NCBI GenBank assembly: GCA_022653215.1
Contig: JALCSJ010000074.1
Location: 1-9,901, forward strand
Direction of reading: 5' to 3'
Origin: Acidaminococcaceae bacterium
GTDB lineage: Bacteria; Bacillota; Negativicutes; Acidaminococcales; Acidaminococcaceae
DNA: 9,901 nt
Shown: piece by piece, positions 1 to 7,079 of the stretch
How positions within the stretch are numbered: position 1 is the first letter of the stretch
Layout: each line of letters opens with the position of its first letter
Translations under genes and position numbers: made by a program
Notes under the pieces: generated by a model
Seen by the model: only the letters and a program-made list of their open reading frames with translations
Databases searched by the model: none
What the model was told of the DNA's origin: nothing

Positions 1-475
1 ACGACTTCATTTAACTATAGTTATGATTACACACCAAATGCAGGTAGTCAGAGAAATCTGTGACAAGGTAGCAGTTATTGAAAACGGTGAAATTATTGAG
101 CAGGGAACTATGCTGGATATTTTCACCAATCCGCAAACTGCCACCACTAAAGAATTTGTTAACAGCATCCAAAACACGAAATTACCCGATATGATTAAAA
201 AGATGAATATGTCCAGTACTTATATAGATGGTTCCCATCCGTTGCTCCGCCTGTTCTTTATTGGTGAAAGTGCCGGTGAGCCGGTAATTTCCACATTAAT
301 AAAGAAATATGATGTTGAAGTTAACATTTTGGTTGCGAATCTGGAAAGCATTGAAGATACACCCTATGGAACTCTTTTGGTTGAACTGACCGGTTCCGGA
401 GATAAACTTCATACTGCTATGGCCTATCTGCAGGAAAAGAATTTACGAATTGAGGTGATTGGTTATGTCGCCTGA
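1..475 (+). CDS. metN: Methionine ABC transporter ATP-binding protein MetN, C-terminal part (5' end outside window)
   Basis: This is the end of the cytoplasmic ATPase that powers D/L-methionine import through MetI. The frame is open from base 2 and about 157 residues are visible. The first visible residues are the tail of the ABC domain: TIVMITHQM holds the H-loop histidine, and VAVIENGEIIEQG is the usual strand-turn-strand after it. Walker A, Walker B and the signature motif lie upstream of the window. After a linker, roughly the last 75 residues (PLLRLFFIGES to IEVIGYV) match a NIL domain, the regulatory domain that in E. coli MetN binds methionine and shuts transport down when the cytoplasmic pool is full. 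NIL is what separates MetN from other ABC ATPases, so the call is firm. The stop codon overlaps the start of metI by 11 bases, which suggests translational coupling. No promoter or S-box could be checked because the 5' end is missing. Confidence 0.93.
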   Translation, partial: RLHLTIVMITHQMQVVREICDKVAVIENGEIIEQGTMLDIFTNPQTATTKEFVNSIQNTKLPDMIKKMNMSSTYIDGSHPLLRLFFIGESAGEPVISTLIKKYDVEVNILVANLESIEDTPYGTLLVELTGSGDKLHTAMAYLQEKNLRIEVIGYVA

Positions 476-1127
476 TATTACGGCACTTATTTGGAAGTCA
501 TGTGGAGAAACATGCTACATGGTTATTGCTTCCACTATTTTGGCAACTTTAATCGGTTTGCCTATCGGGGTTATTTTAACAGTAACAGATAAAGGACAAA
601 TTTTGGAAAATAAGGGTATTAATTCTGTTCTGGGAGCTATTGTAAATGCTACTCGTTCCACCCCCTTCGTTATTTTAATGGTAGCTATTATTCCCTTGAC
701 CAGAATGATTGTAGGTTCTTCCATAGGAACTACGGCGGCCATTGTTCCTTTGACTTTATCCTGTGCTCCTTTTATCGCCAGGATTATTGAATCTTCCCTT
801 TTGGAAATTGACCCCGGTGTTATTGAAGCCAGTTTGTCCATGGGTGCAAGTCCTATGCAAATCATTACCAAGGTGCTTCTGCCTGAAGCAATGCATTCTA
901 TTGTTCTGGGTATCACCCTTGCTATTATCAGTTTAATCGGTTATTCTGCCATGGCCGGAGCCTTAGGCGGAGGCGGTCTTGGAGATTTGGCCATCCGCTA
1001 TGGCTATCAGCGCTTCCGTATGGATATTATGATTATTACTGTAGTAATCCTGATTGCCATGGTACAATTAGTCCAATCTCTTGGTAATTTTATTTCCGCC
1101 AAATTGAACAAAAGTAAAATGAATTAG
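465..1127 (+). CDS. metI: Methionine ABC transporter permease MetI
   Basis: Inner-membrane permease of the methionine importer, 220 residues, the usual length for MetI. It is hydrophobic throughout, with about five predicted membrane segments (near residues 17-41, 53-77, 85-108, 147-168 and 187-209). The EAA loop that docks onto MetN is at about 121-141 (EASLSMGASPMQIITKVLLPE), with the conserved glycine and the LP pair. NATRSTPFVILM near 61-72 and ALGGGGLGDLAIRYGYQRF near 166-184 are typical MetI sequence. A TTG at 459 also opens the frame, but GAGGTG at 452-457 sits 7 bases before the ATG at 465 and only 1 base before the TTG, so 465 is chosen. It overlaps metN and is followed after 11 bases by the next gene. 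No metQ follows directly. Confidence 0.93.
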   Translation: MSPDITALIWKSCGETCYMVIASTILATLIGLPIGVILTVTDKGQILENKGINSVLGAIVNATRSTPFVILMVAIIPLTRMIVGSSIGTTAAIVPLTLSCAPFIARIIESSLLEIDPGVIEASLSMGASPMQIITKVLLPEAMHSIVLGITLAIISLIGYSAMAGALGGGGLGDLAIRYGYQRFRMDIMIITVVILIAMVQLVQSLGNFISAKLNKSKMN

Positions 1128-1138
1128 GAGTAAAACAC

Positions 1139-2170
1139 GTGGAAACGAACTTTTTGAGGAAACATAAACCACTGTTAATCTTTGGGGCTATATTGCTGAT
1201 TGGTGCTTTAGTTTTTTCCAACAAAAAAATTGACATAAAAAATTCTTTGACAAAGCAAACTTCTTTTCCCAGCCATTCTGTTAATTTGGGAAAAAATGTT
1301 TTGAATTTACAAAGATTGAGGATTCCTTCTATAACAACTTATAGCCAGGACAAAATTTTAAATTTCTTTATTCAAAACCGTACATATTATATTGCCTTAA
1401 GAAGTGGTGATAACAATAGCTCCAGTTTATATGCCTTTGACAGAAAAGACAATGCTCTGCTGACACAAAAAAACTTTGGAGAAAATGGTGTTATGACTTT
1501 TAAGACCAAAATGCTCCTCAGTATTACAAGAGGTATAGATGGAGAAATTTATTACATTAGACATGGTGTACATGCACTGAAAAATGGCAATGACGTTGTC
1601 AGCTATAAAGATAAAACTACTGCTACGAAAATCGCCCTACTCCCCGGGGAACATCAAGCCTATCTGTATGGCAATGATAACTTCACCTTGGCTGATATTA
1701 AAGATAATGCCTTTGAAAATAAACATGGGGGATTTTTGGATAACAGAGCCGCCCCTTTTCACGGTGGTCTCACTCTGGTACAAATCAATAATGATGGTTC
1801 AATCTATGGCGGAGGGCGCATTGTTCCCAATGGTCCTAACCAAATTGCCGGTTTTACCAAAGCCGGTAAACTTATAAAGAAATACGGCGGTGTAAAACAA
1901 ACAGCCAAAGATTCTATAAGCAACCTGATTGATATGACCATTCTCAAAAATTATATTTGCGTTATTGATGGTTTTAACATTAAGATTTGGCGCAAAGATG
2001 GTACTTATCTTGGACATTTAGACAATGTAGAACTGTTAGGAGAAAATTTTAGCAGTTATAAGCTCGCTCCTTTAGATGACAACACCTTAGGTATTTTAGC
2101 CTATCAGCGGAGCGGCAAAACCAAACTGATGGACATTGCGATTTTCTCCCTTACTCTACCTGTAAAATAA
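1139..2170 (+). CDS. Membrane-anchored extracytoplasmic protein of unknown function, possibly beta-propeller, in the metNI operon
   Basis: I do not recognise this 343-residue protein. It starts at GTG 1139, with AGGAG at 1126-1130 overlapping the metI stop and an 8-base spacing, so it is very likely cotranscribed with metNI. The N-terminus is basic (RKHK) followed by one hydrophobic segment at about 11-27 (PLLIFGAILLIGALVFS). There is no lipobox cysteine, so an uncleaved anchor with the rest outside the membrane is the best reading. The remainder alternates short strand-like stretches with G/N/D-rich turns, for example LVQINNDGSIYGGGRI, IAGFTKAGKLIKKYGG and IKIWRKDGTYLGHL, which resemble blades of an NHL or SMP-30-like propeller. 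That fold is an inference from pattern only. It does not resemble MetQ, which is a periplasmic-binding-protein fold of about 260-280 residues. It ends just before the shared terminator at 2210-2255. Confidence 0.75.
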   Translation: METNFLRKHKPLLIFGAILLIGALVFSNKKIDIKNSLTKQTSFPSHSVNLGKNVLNLQRLRIPSITTYSQDKILNFFIQNRTYYIALRSGDNNSSSLYAFDRKDNALLTQKNFGENGVMTFKTKMLLSITRGIDGEIYYIRHGVHALKNGNDVVSYKDKTTATKIALLPGEHQAYLYGNDNFTLADIKDNAFENKHGGFLDNRAAPFHGGLTLVQINNDGSIYGGGRIVPNGPNQIAGFTKAGKLIKKYGGVKQTAKDSISNLIDMTILKNYICVIDGFNIKIWRKDGTYLGHLDNVELLGENFSSYKLAPLDDNTLGILAYQRSGKTKLMDIAIFSLTLPVK

Positions 2171-2203
2171 TGACAAGAAGACCGAAAGAAGCTTGCTAGT
2201 ATA

Positions 2204-2262
2204 TTAAGAAAAGACTGTAACACCATGATACACTAATCATTGTGTTACAGTCTTTATTTTTT
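2204..2262. terminator. Bidirectional intrinsic terminator between convergent operons
   Basis: A perfect 14-bp stem pairs 2210-2223 (AAAGACTGTAACAC) with 2242-2255 (GTGTTACAGTCTTT). After one C/T mismatch a 5-bp inner stem (ATGAT 2225-2229 with ATCAT 2236-2240) continues it around a 6-base loop. The plus strand continues into a T-rich run at 2253-2261, and the minus strand into a T-rich but interrupted run opposite 2204-2209. It lies 39 bases past the end of the metNI operon and 5 bases past the stop of the tetR gene on the other strand, so it can end both transcripts. Confidence 0.9.
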
Positions 2263-2926
2263 ATATCTTATAGCCGTTCATGAATCTGTCCACCAACATA
2301 TCAACCAGATCTTCCAGCTTAACCTTTTTATCAGTATGCTGAAAAACCATCATAATAAGTCCAAAATAAATATTTGCCGTCATAGCTCGAAGGTCATTTG
2401 ACGGTTTAATTGTCTTGTTCTTAACACCCTCGGCTATTATATCTTCAAGAACTACTAATTCCGAAAGAAAAATTTCATAATATTTTTTAATGAAATTAAT
2501 TTGTTCTTCCGAAGGCATATCCCCCCAGCGTACATCTACATCGTATCCATCATCATTTTCATGGCGGACCAGACGCCAGCCATTAGTTCCTGCGGTTATT
2601 TCAAAGAGCAGCACCTGCCAAATTACATAATTACGTTCCACGAAACGCAATACTGTCAGATAATAGTTTTTTAATTTCTCCGTAAATAGTAAATCAGCCT
2701 TTTCAATACTCTGTAGTTCCTTTACAAAAGGTGCATTCTTTTCCTTGACCAAAGTATAAAACAATGTGGCTTTGTTTTTATAGTATTTGTAAACTGTACC
2801 CTTCCCTGTATCAGCAATACGTATTATTTCATCAAGGGTAGCCTCCCTGTATCCCTTTCTGGAAAAGACTTGTTCCGCAGCTTCCATGATACGTTGTTCC
2901 TTAGTTTTTGCATTTCTTCCTTTCAT
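2261..2926 (-). CDS. TetR/AcrR family transcriptional regulator
   Basis: DNA-binding repressor of the TetR family, 221 residues, normal length. The N-terminal helix-turn-helix domain spans about 8-55: an entry helix with KEQRIMEAAEQVFSRKGY, then TLDEIIRIADTGKGTVYKYYKNK, whose GKGTVYKYYKNK is the typical recognition helix and following turn. The C-terminal part is all-helical and acidic or aromatic rich, as expected for the ligand-binding and dimer domain; the ligand cannot be told from sequence. The start is ATG 2926, with GGGGTG at 2932-2937 and a 5-base spacing. Only 15 bases separate it from the stop of the diguanylate cyclase gene, so it is the last gene of the V4R-GGDEF-tetR operon. It may control that operon: an inverted repeat lies over the operon promoter (4776-4799). 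That link is an inference. Confidence 0.93.
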   Translation of the reverse strand: MKGRNAKTKEQRIMEAAEQVFSRKGYREATLDEIIRIADTGKGTVYKYYKNKATLFYTLVKEKNAPFVKELQSIEKADLLFTEKLKNYYLTVLRFVERNYVIWQVLLFEITAGTNGWRLVRHENDDGYDVDVRWGDMPSEEQINFIKKYYEIFLSELVVLEDIIAEGVKNKTIKPSNDLRAMTANIYFGLIMMVFQHTDKKVKLEDLVDMLVDRFMNGYKI

Positions 2927-2941
2927 TTTTACACCCCGGTC

Positions 2942-4165
2942 TTAGCTCATTCTGGTTTTTACCTTATGGGCAAATTTATATTCATACATAGTCTTATCAG
3001 CTTTACGCAATAAAGACGCACTGTCCCAACCCTTATGGTTTTCTACTACCCCATAGCTAAAAGTGTTTTTGTATTTTTTATCACGAATCACTACTTCCTC
3101 AATATCTGCTCTGATTCGTTCTAATTCTTTCTCAACATCAGCCTTCTTGATATTCTTAACCAAGAGCATGAATTCATCGCCGCCAACTCTGGCCACAACA
3201 GCATTCCACTTGAAATTTTCAAAGCTATGAACAATGCTTTTAATACTATTATCTCCGGCAGAATGACCAAAAGTATCATTAATGTATTTTAAATTGTCCA
3301 AATCCACAAAGGCCAAGCAAAAATCATCTTTATTATCTATCATTTTCTGCAGCTTTTCCAAGCCGTACCGCCTATTGTATAAACCTGTAAGGGGATCTTC
3401 AAAAGCCATTTTATCTCTGGCCAACTCTATAAGCTTTCTTTCTGTTACCTCTTGTATTAAGCAGCTTATTTCTTTTGCCCCTTGCCACTCAATATCAATG
3501 CGTTCTATTTCATACCATCTGGGATTTTCTGCCGTCCCTCCGAAAACCTCCATAAAATGCAAATGGTTCATTTCTTGTAATTTTTCAACAATAATCTCAT
3601 AAGTTTTTGGCTCGGTATTTAAAATTTTTCTTCCTACTGTATTGCAAAATACCAAATTATAGTCTTCGTCATAAACAAAAAAAGCTCTAAGTAAACAATC
3701 GGAAAAATTAAAGAAAAAATCCCGAATGACCATTAAAGACTGATTCTGTTGCTCAATCGTTTGAATATTATCTATTAGTTTATTTCTGCGATCTTGCAGC
3801 TGGGTAATCATGACATTAAAAGATTCAGAAAATTCTCCCATGTAATCTACTCTTTGCTGATAATCTCCTTTGGCAATTTCTTTTGCCTGCCAAGTAAGAT
3901 GTGCCATGTTCGACTGGAGGAGCTTAATAGGCTGAGCCAAAACATTATCACTGCTGGGAGGCTTCACGTCTATGTTGCCATTACCTATATCAATAGCAAA
4001 GTCCCGTGTTTCTTTAACCCATTTGCCAAACAGTTTTAAACCCCTAACTACATCAGCAAATTCTTTCGGTAAATCTTTTTGCCTAATAACTGCTTTTTCC
4101 GGTTCATATATTAAATTGTTGAGAAAATTAAATATAATATCTGCCACCTGTTGTTGGGTCTGCAT
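2942..4165 (-). CDS. Soluble HAMP-like/PAS/GGDEF diguanylate cyclase
   Basis: A 407-residue protein predicted to make cyclic di-GMP from two GTP. Regions in order: an N-terminal part of about 75 residues without known motifs; a HAMP-like segment at about 78-131 (AQPIKLL, then EIAKGDYQQRVDYMGEFSES); a coiled stretch; a PAS-like domain at about 148-245 ending in the usual linker IQEVTERK; and GGDEF at about 250-407. The GGDEF domain has DPLTGLYNRR at 257-266, metal-site D288 in FVDLDNLKYIND, and an intact GGDEF at 328-332. The usual inhibitory RxxD site is replaced by K319-W-N-A322, so product inhibition through it is not expected. No transmembrane segment is visible, unlike most HAMP proteins, so it should act in the cytoplasm. 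The start is ATG 4165, with AGGAG at 4174-4178 and 8-base spacing. It begins 21 bases after the V4R gene, suggesting that V4R feeds it a signal. Confidence 0.92.
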   Translation of the reverse strand: MQTQQQVADIIFNFLNNLIYEPEKAVIRQKDLPKEFADVVRGLKLFGKWVKETRDFAIDIGNGNIDVKPPSSDNVLAQPIKLLQSNMAHLTWQAKEIAKGDYQQRVDYMGEFSESFNVMITQLQDRRNKLIDNIQTIEQQNQSLMVIRDFFFNFSDCLLRAFFVYDEDYNLVFCNTVGRKILNTEPKTYEIIVEKLQEMNHLHFMEVFGGTAENPRWYEIERIDIEWQGAKEISCLIQEVTERKLIELARDKMAFEDPLTGLYNRRYGLEKLQKMIDNKDDFCLAFVDLDNLKYINDTFGHSAGDNSIKSIVHSFENFKWNAVVARVGGDEFMLLVKNIKKADVEKELERIRADIEEVVIRDKKYKNTFSYGVVENHKGWDSASLLRKADKTMYEYKFAHKVKTRMS

Positions 4166-4186
4166 TTAAATAACTCCTATCTTTTA

Positions 4187-4720
4187 TTATACCTGACAGC
4201 CTTTAAAGCGACAGACGCGGTCACCATTAGCCCAGCAATCCACTTCTTTTACCATAAATTTTTTTCCTGTATAAGCTTCCATGATACCTTGGATAAATCC
4301 TTCGTCATAAAAACATACTACTTCATTTGTTGGTTTTAAGCCGCTGCAGTCCAAATCTTCACCTATAGTCAAAAAGAAATTGAGACCTTTTTCGTCAAAG
4401 CTTTCAATTTTCAAAACACCAATCTTATTATCCTTTAAATATTTTTGCAGTTCACTAATAAATTCATCTATACTTTTATGGATGTCTAAGGCATTTTCTG
4501 TTAAAGCTTTACCTGCCATATACCCTGCCTTGCGAAAAAGATCATCAGCATCTTGCTGACCATATTTTGTTGTCAAAACATCTAATAGGGTATACTGTAA
4601 CAATCTATATATAAATACAGGAACTTCCGGTCCCAGATTTTTCCGTCCTTCGGCAATATCTCCTAATCCATCCCAAGAAAAGATACTATGTTTTGTTCTC
4701 TTTCTAAAAACATTAGCCAC
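4187..4720 (-). CDS. V4R (4-vinyl reductase-like) domain sensor protein
   Basis: A 177-residue cytoplasmic protein whose second half is a V4R domain, a small-molecule-binding fold known from BchJ, MJ1460-like proteins and the sensor part of XylR/DmpR regulators. The diagnostic stretch is at the C-terminus: DCSGLKPTNEVVCFYDEGFI at 124-143, then VDCWANGDRVCRFKG at 160-174. Cysteines 125, 136, 162 and 170 fit the cysteine pattern of the family, which may bind metal; C175 is extra. The N-terminus (RKRTKHSIFSWDGLGDIAEG) resembles that of stand-alone V4R proteins of Bacillota as I recall them. The frame is open to a TTG at 4762, but GGGGAGG at 4728-4734 lies 7 bases before GTG 4720, which gives MANVFRKR, so GTG is chosen. 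First gene of an operon with the diguanylate cyclase and tetR. The ligand is unknown. Confidence 0.88.
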   Translation of the reverse strand: MANVFRKRTKHSIFSWDGLGDIAEGRKNLGPEVPVFIYRLLQYTLLDVLTTKYGQQDADDLFRKAGYMAGKALTENALDIHKSIDEFISELQKYLKDNKIGVLKIESFDEKGLNFFLTIGEDLDCSGLKPTNEVVCFYDEGFIQGIMEAYTGKKFMVKEVDCWANGDRVCRFKGCQV

Positions 4721-4775
4721 TTTAAATCCTCCCCGATTAAATTGTTCTCCTGTTTTAAGCAAATAAATATAATTG

Positions 4776-4799
4776 TGTATATTATAGCATACTTATACA
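4776..4799. promoter_or_regulatory. Candidate operator: inverted repeat over the V4R operon promoter
   Basis: TGTATA at 4776-4781 and TATACA at 4794-4799 form a perfect 6-bp inverted repeat with a 12-base spacer, 24 bases in all. One half touches the -10 box and the predicted transcription start, and the other lies in the promoter spacer, which is where a TetR repressor would act. The region is AT-rich, so a chance match is possible. Confidence 0.35.
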
Positions 4800-4809
4800 G
4801 AAAAGATAA
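4781..4809 (-). promoter_or_regulatory. Extended -10 promoter of the V4R-GGDEF-tetR operon
   Basis: Read on the minus strand: -35 TTATCT (4809-4804), a 17-base spacer, then TGC directly before a consensus TATAAT (4786-4781). The TGn extension compensates for a poor -35. The expected start is near 4774, giving a leader of roughly 54 bases before GTG 4720. The -35 box is the end of the distal arm of the glnN terminator. Confidence 0.72.
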
Positions 4810-4847
4810 TAAAAAAAGAGACCTTATAGTCTCTTTTTTTATTATCT
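4804..4847 (-). terminator. Intrinsic terminator of glnN, 19-bp perfect stem
   Basis: A perfect 19-bp stem pairs 4804-4822 with 4829-4847 around the 6-base loop at 4823-4828. The GC-containing core is GAGAC/GTCTC, flanked by seven A:T pairs and then ATTATCT/AGATAAT. On the minus strand the core hairpin is followed by seven Ts, a classic terminator 38 bases after the glnN stop. Because the structure is symmetric, the plus strand also has hairpin plus T-run, but no plus-strand gene lies upstream within reach. Confidence 0.9.
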
Positions 4848-4885
4848 AATACTTCATGCTTTTTGCATAACCAAGGGGTATTTGG

Positions 4886-6976
4886 TTATTTAACACTAAA
4901 TAACAATTTGCCATAAGTAGGATAATTTAAATATTGTTCATCCAGCAAAGGCTCTAATTCATCAGCAACTTTTCTGCAATCAGCCATAGCTGCTATAACA
5001 TTATCATGGAAAGAAATGGCTTTCTTTTCTAAATCAGTAATTTTGTTAGTCTTAACAATGGCTTTTCCCAGCAGGTCTGTCTTTTTGTATAATTCTGTAG
5101 ACAAAGCAGAGATATTTTTAACCATTTCTGCTTCAAAAGTACCTGTTGTAGAAATACCGGCAACTTTCTTGTTGGCCAATACCTTAGTCAAATCGGCTTC
5201 ATAAGCGCTGGCAGAAGGCAGCAAATCTTTCTTCAGCATTTCTACCATTGTTTTACCTTCGATGTTAATTGTCTTATTGTATTCTTCAAAATGAATTATT
5301 ACTCTGGAACGAATTTCTGTTTCTGTATAAATACCATGTTTTGTGAAGAGGTCAACATTCTTTTTCTTCAGCCAATAGGGCAGTACTTCCGGAGTAGATT
5401 TCAGGTTTAAAAGGCCACGTTTCTTTGCTTCTTTAACCCATGCATCAGTATAACCGTCACCATTGAATATAATTCTCTTATGAGCAATAACAGTATCGCG
5501 AATAATCTTCTTGATAGCAGCTTTTTTGTCTTTAGCTTTTTCCACTTCATCTACGAAACCATCTAAAACATCAGCAATAGAAGTGTTGAGAACAATATTG
5601 GGACCGGCAATGGATTGAGCACTGCCTACTGCTCTAAATTCAAACTTATTGCCCGTAAAAGCCATAGGAGAAGTTCTGTTTCTATCAGTATTATCCTGGA
5701 GGAAATGAGGAATAAAGTTACCGCTTAAAGCCATGATTTTGGCATCAGTAGGAACATAGGGCTTATTGGCAACAATAGCGTCCAAAACTTTTTCCAGTTC
5801 TGTGCCCAGGAACATTGAAATAATAGCCGGTGGTGCTTCATTAGCTCCCAGACGATGGTCATTGCCGGGAGTAGCCACAACCAGTCTCAGCATATCCTGA
5901 TATTCATCTACGGCTTTAATGATAGCAGCCAAAATAAATAAGAACTGGTAATTTTTTTCCGGAGTATCGCCAGGCTCCAAGAGGTTTTCACCTTCCATAG
6001 TCTGGAAAGAAATATTATTATGTTTGCCGCTGCCGTTAATGCCATCAAAAGGTTTTTCATGTAATAGGCAAACCAAACCATGTTTCAAGGCAATTTTCTT
6101 CATGAATTCCATGGTCAGTTGGTTATGGTCAGAAGCCACATTAGTTACAGTATAAATAGGAGCAAGTTCGTGCTGAGAAGGAGCAACTTCGTTATGCTCG
6201 GTTTTAGCAAATACTCCTAATTTCCACAGTGTATCATCTAATTCTTCCATAAATGCTTTAACACGAGGTTTTATGATGCCAAAATAATGGTCATCCATTT
6301 CCTGGCCTTTAGGAGGCATAGCACCAATTAAAGTGCGGCCAGTGAAAGAAATATCACGACGCTGGTCGGCCTGTTCTTTATCAATCAGGAAATATTCTTG
6401 TTCCGGTCCTACAGTAGGAACGACTTTGTCTGTATGCTTACCGAATAATTTTAGTGTTCTGCGGCAGGCTACATCAATTTCGTGATTAGAACGTAATAAC
6501 GGAGTTTTCTTATCTAAGATTTCTCCTGTATAAGAAACGAAAGCTGTAGGAATACACAAAGTGGAATCCTTCAGGAAAGCAAAAGAAGTAGGATCCCAGG
6601 CTGTATAGCCACGGGCTTCAAAAGTAGCACGCAAACCACCGGAAGGAAAACTGGAAGCATCAGGTTCACCTTTGATCAGTTCCTTACCGGAAAAGTCCAT
6701 AATTACTCCACCGTCTTCAGTAGGAGTAATAAAGCTTTCATGTTTTTCTGCAGTGATACCTGTCATTGGTTGAAACCAATGAGTAAAATGTGTAGCACCC
6801 TTATCAATTGCCCAGTCTTTCATGGCATTGGCAATGATATTAGCGAAAGGTAAATCCAAAGGTTCACCTGTTAACACTGCCTGTTTGTATGCCTTATAAG
6901 TTGCTGTTGGCAATTTCTCTTTCATAACTGTTTCGTTAAATACCAAACTTCCAAATAATTTAGCTACATCTTTCAT
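4886..6976 (-). CDS. glnN: Type III glutamine synthetase (GSIII, GlnN)
   Basis: Makes glutamine from glutamate, ammonia and ATP, the main ammonia-assimilation step, in the cytoplasm. The protein has 696 residues, close to the roughly 700 of the GSIII family and far longer than GSI or GSII. Family motifs, in order: FQPMTG at 68-73, VGPEQEYFLID at 189-199 (metal/glutamate side), KTEHNEVAPSQHELAPIY at 258-275, HEKPFDGINGSGKHNNISF at 306-324 (ATP/metal loop with conserved histidine), VVATPGNDHRLGANEAPP at 366-383, and NRTSPMAFTGNKFEFRAVGS at 433-452 (phosphate-binding arginines). All key regions appear intact. The frame is open 26 codons further to 7054, but GGGAGG at 6984-6989 sits 7 bases before ATG 6976, and the upstream part is a hairpin leader. 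It has its own promoter (7080-7108) and terminator (4804-4847), so it is monocistronic. Control probably involves the leader structure. Confidence 0.96.
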   Translation of the reverse strand: MKDVAKLFGSLVFNETVMKEKLPTATYKAYKQAVLTGEPLDLPFANIIANAMKDWAIDKGATHFTHWFQPMTGITAEKHESFITPTEDGGVIMDFSGKELIKGEPDASSFPSGGLRATFEARGYTAWDPTSFAFLKDSTLCIPTAFVSYTGEILDKKTPLLRSNHEIDVACRRTLKLFGKHTDKVVPTVGPEQEYFLIDKEQADQRRDISFTGRTLIGAMPPKGQEMDDHYFGIIKPRVKAFMEELDDTLWKLGVFAKTEHNEVAPSQHELAPIYTVTNVASDHNQLTMEFMKKIALKHGLVCLLHEKPFDGINGSGKHNNISFQTMEGENLLEPGDTPEKNYQFLFILAAIIKAVDEYQDMLRLVVATPGNDHRLGANEAPPAIISMFLGTELEKVLDAIVANKPYVPTDAKIMALSGNFIPHFLQDNTDRNRTSPMAFTGNKFEFRAVGSAQSIAGPNIVLNTSIADVLDGFVDEVEKAKDKKAAIKKIIRDTVIAHKRIIFNGDGYTDAWVKEAKKRGLLNLKSTPEVLPYWLKKKNVDLFTKHGIYTETEIRSRVIIHFEEYNKTINIEGKTMVEMLKKDLLPSASAYEADLTKVLANKKVAGISTTGTFEAEMVKNISALSTELYKKTDLLGKAIVKTNKITDLEKKAISFHDNVIAAMADCRKVADELEPLLDEQYLNYPTYGKLLFSVK

Positions 6977-7017
6977 GCTATTACCTCCCATTTGTTTACA
7001 GACCTGCTTTTCCACGC

Positions 7018-7070
7018 AAAAAAAACAACAATGGAGTCTGGGGCTCACGCCCACAACAACATTGTTGTTT
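7018..7070 (-). promoter_or_regulatory. glnN leader: terminator-like hairpin with alternative fold (candidate attenuator)
   Basis: On the minus strand AAACAACAATG (7070-7060) pairs perfectly with CATTGTTGTTT (7033-7023), 11 bp, and the distal arm runs into eight Ts (7025-7018). Inside is a second small hairpin, GGGC-GTGA-GCCC (7052-7041). The same left arm can instead pair with the adjacent GTTGTT: AACAAC (7069-7064) with 7060-7055 around an AAT loop. The two folds exclude each other. The structure begins about 3 bases after the predicted transcription start and ends 41 bases before the start codon. Premature termination control is the inference; a 5' mRNA-stabilising hairpin is the alternative. 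Confidence 0.6.
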
Positions 7071-7079
7071 AATGGTGAT

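Noticed and set aside
515..916. Minus-strand open frame of 133 codons inside metI
   Set aside because: It lies fully antisense to a well-supported gene and has no recognisable protein features; a shadow frame.
4721..4762. TTG start at 4762 for the V4R gene
   Set aside because: No suitable Shine-Dalgarno sequence lies before it, while GGGGAGG stands 7 bases before GTG 4720 and the protein from there starts like stand-alone V4R proteins.
4804..4847. Perfect inverted repeat as a transposon end or miniature element
   Set aside because: There is no target-site duplication or partner end, and position, core stem and T-run fit a terminator.
6977..7054. 26-codon N-terminal extension of the glutamine synthetase frame
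   Set aside because: A strong GGGAGG precedes ATG 6976, the length from 6976 matches the GSIII family, and the extension covers the hairpin and T-run of the leader.
7018..7070. ANTAR-type two-hairpin antitermination target in the glnN leader
   Set aside because: The loops seen are 3 and 4 bases, not the hexaloops with conserved A and G that ANTAR targets show, and the transcript starts too close to the first stem for two upstream hairpins.
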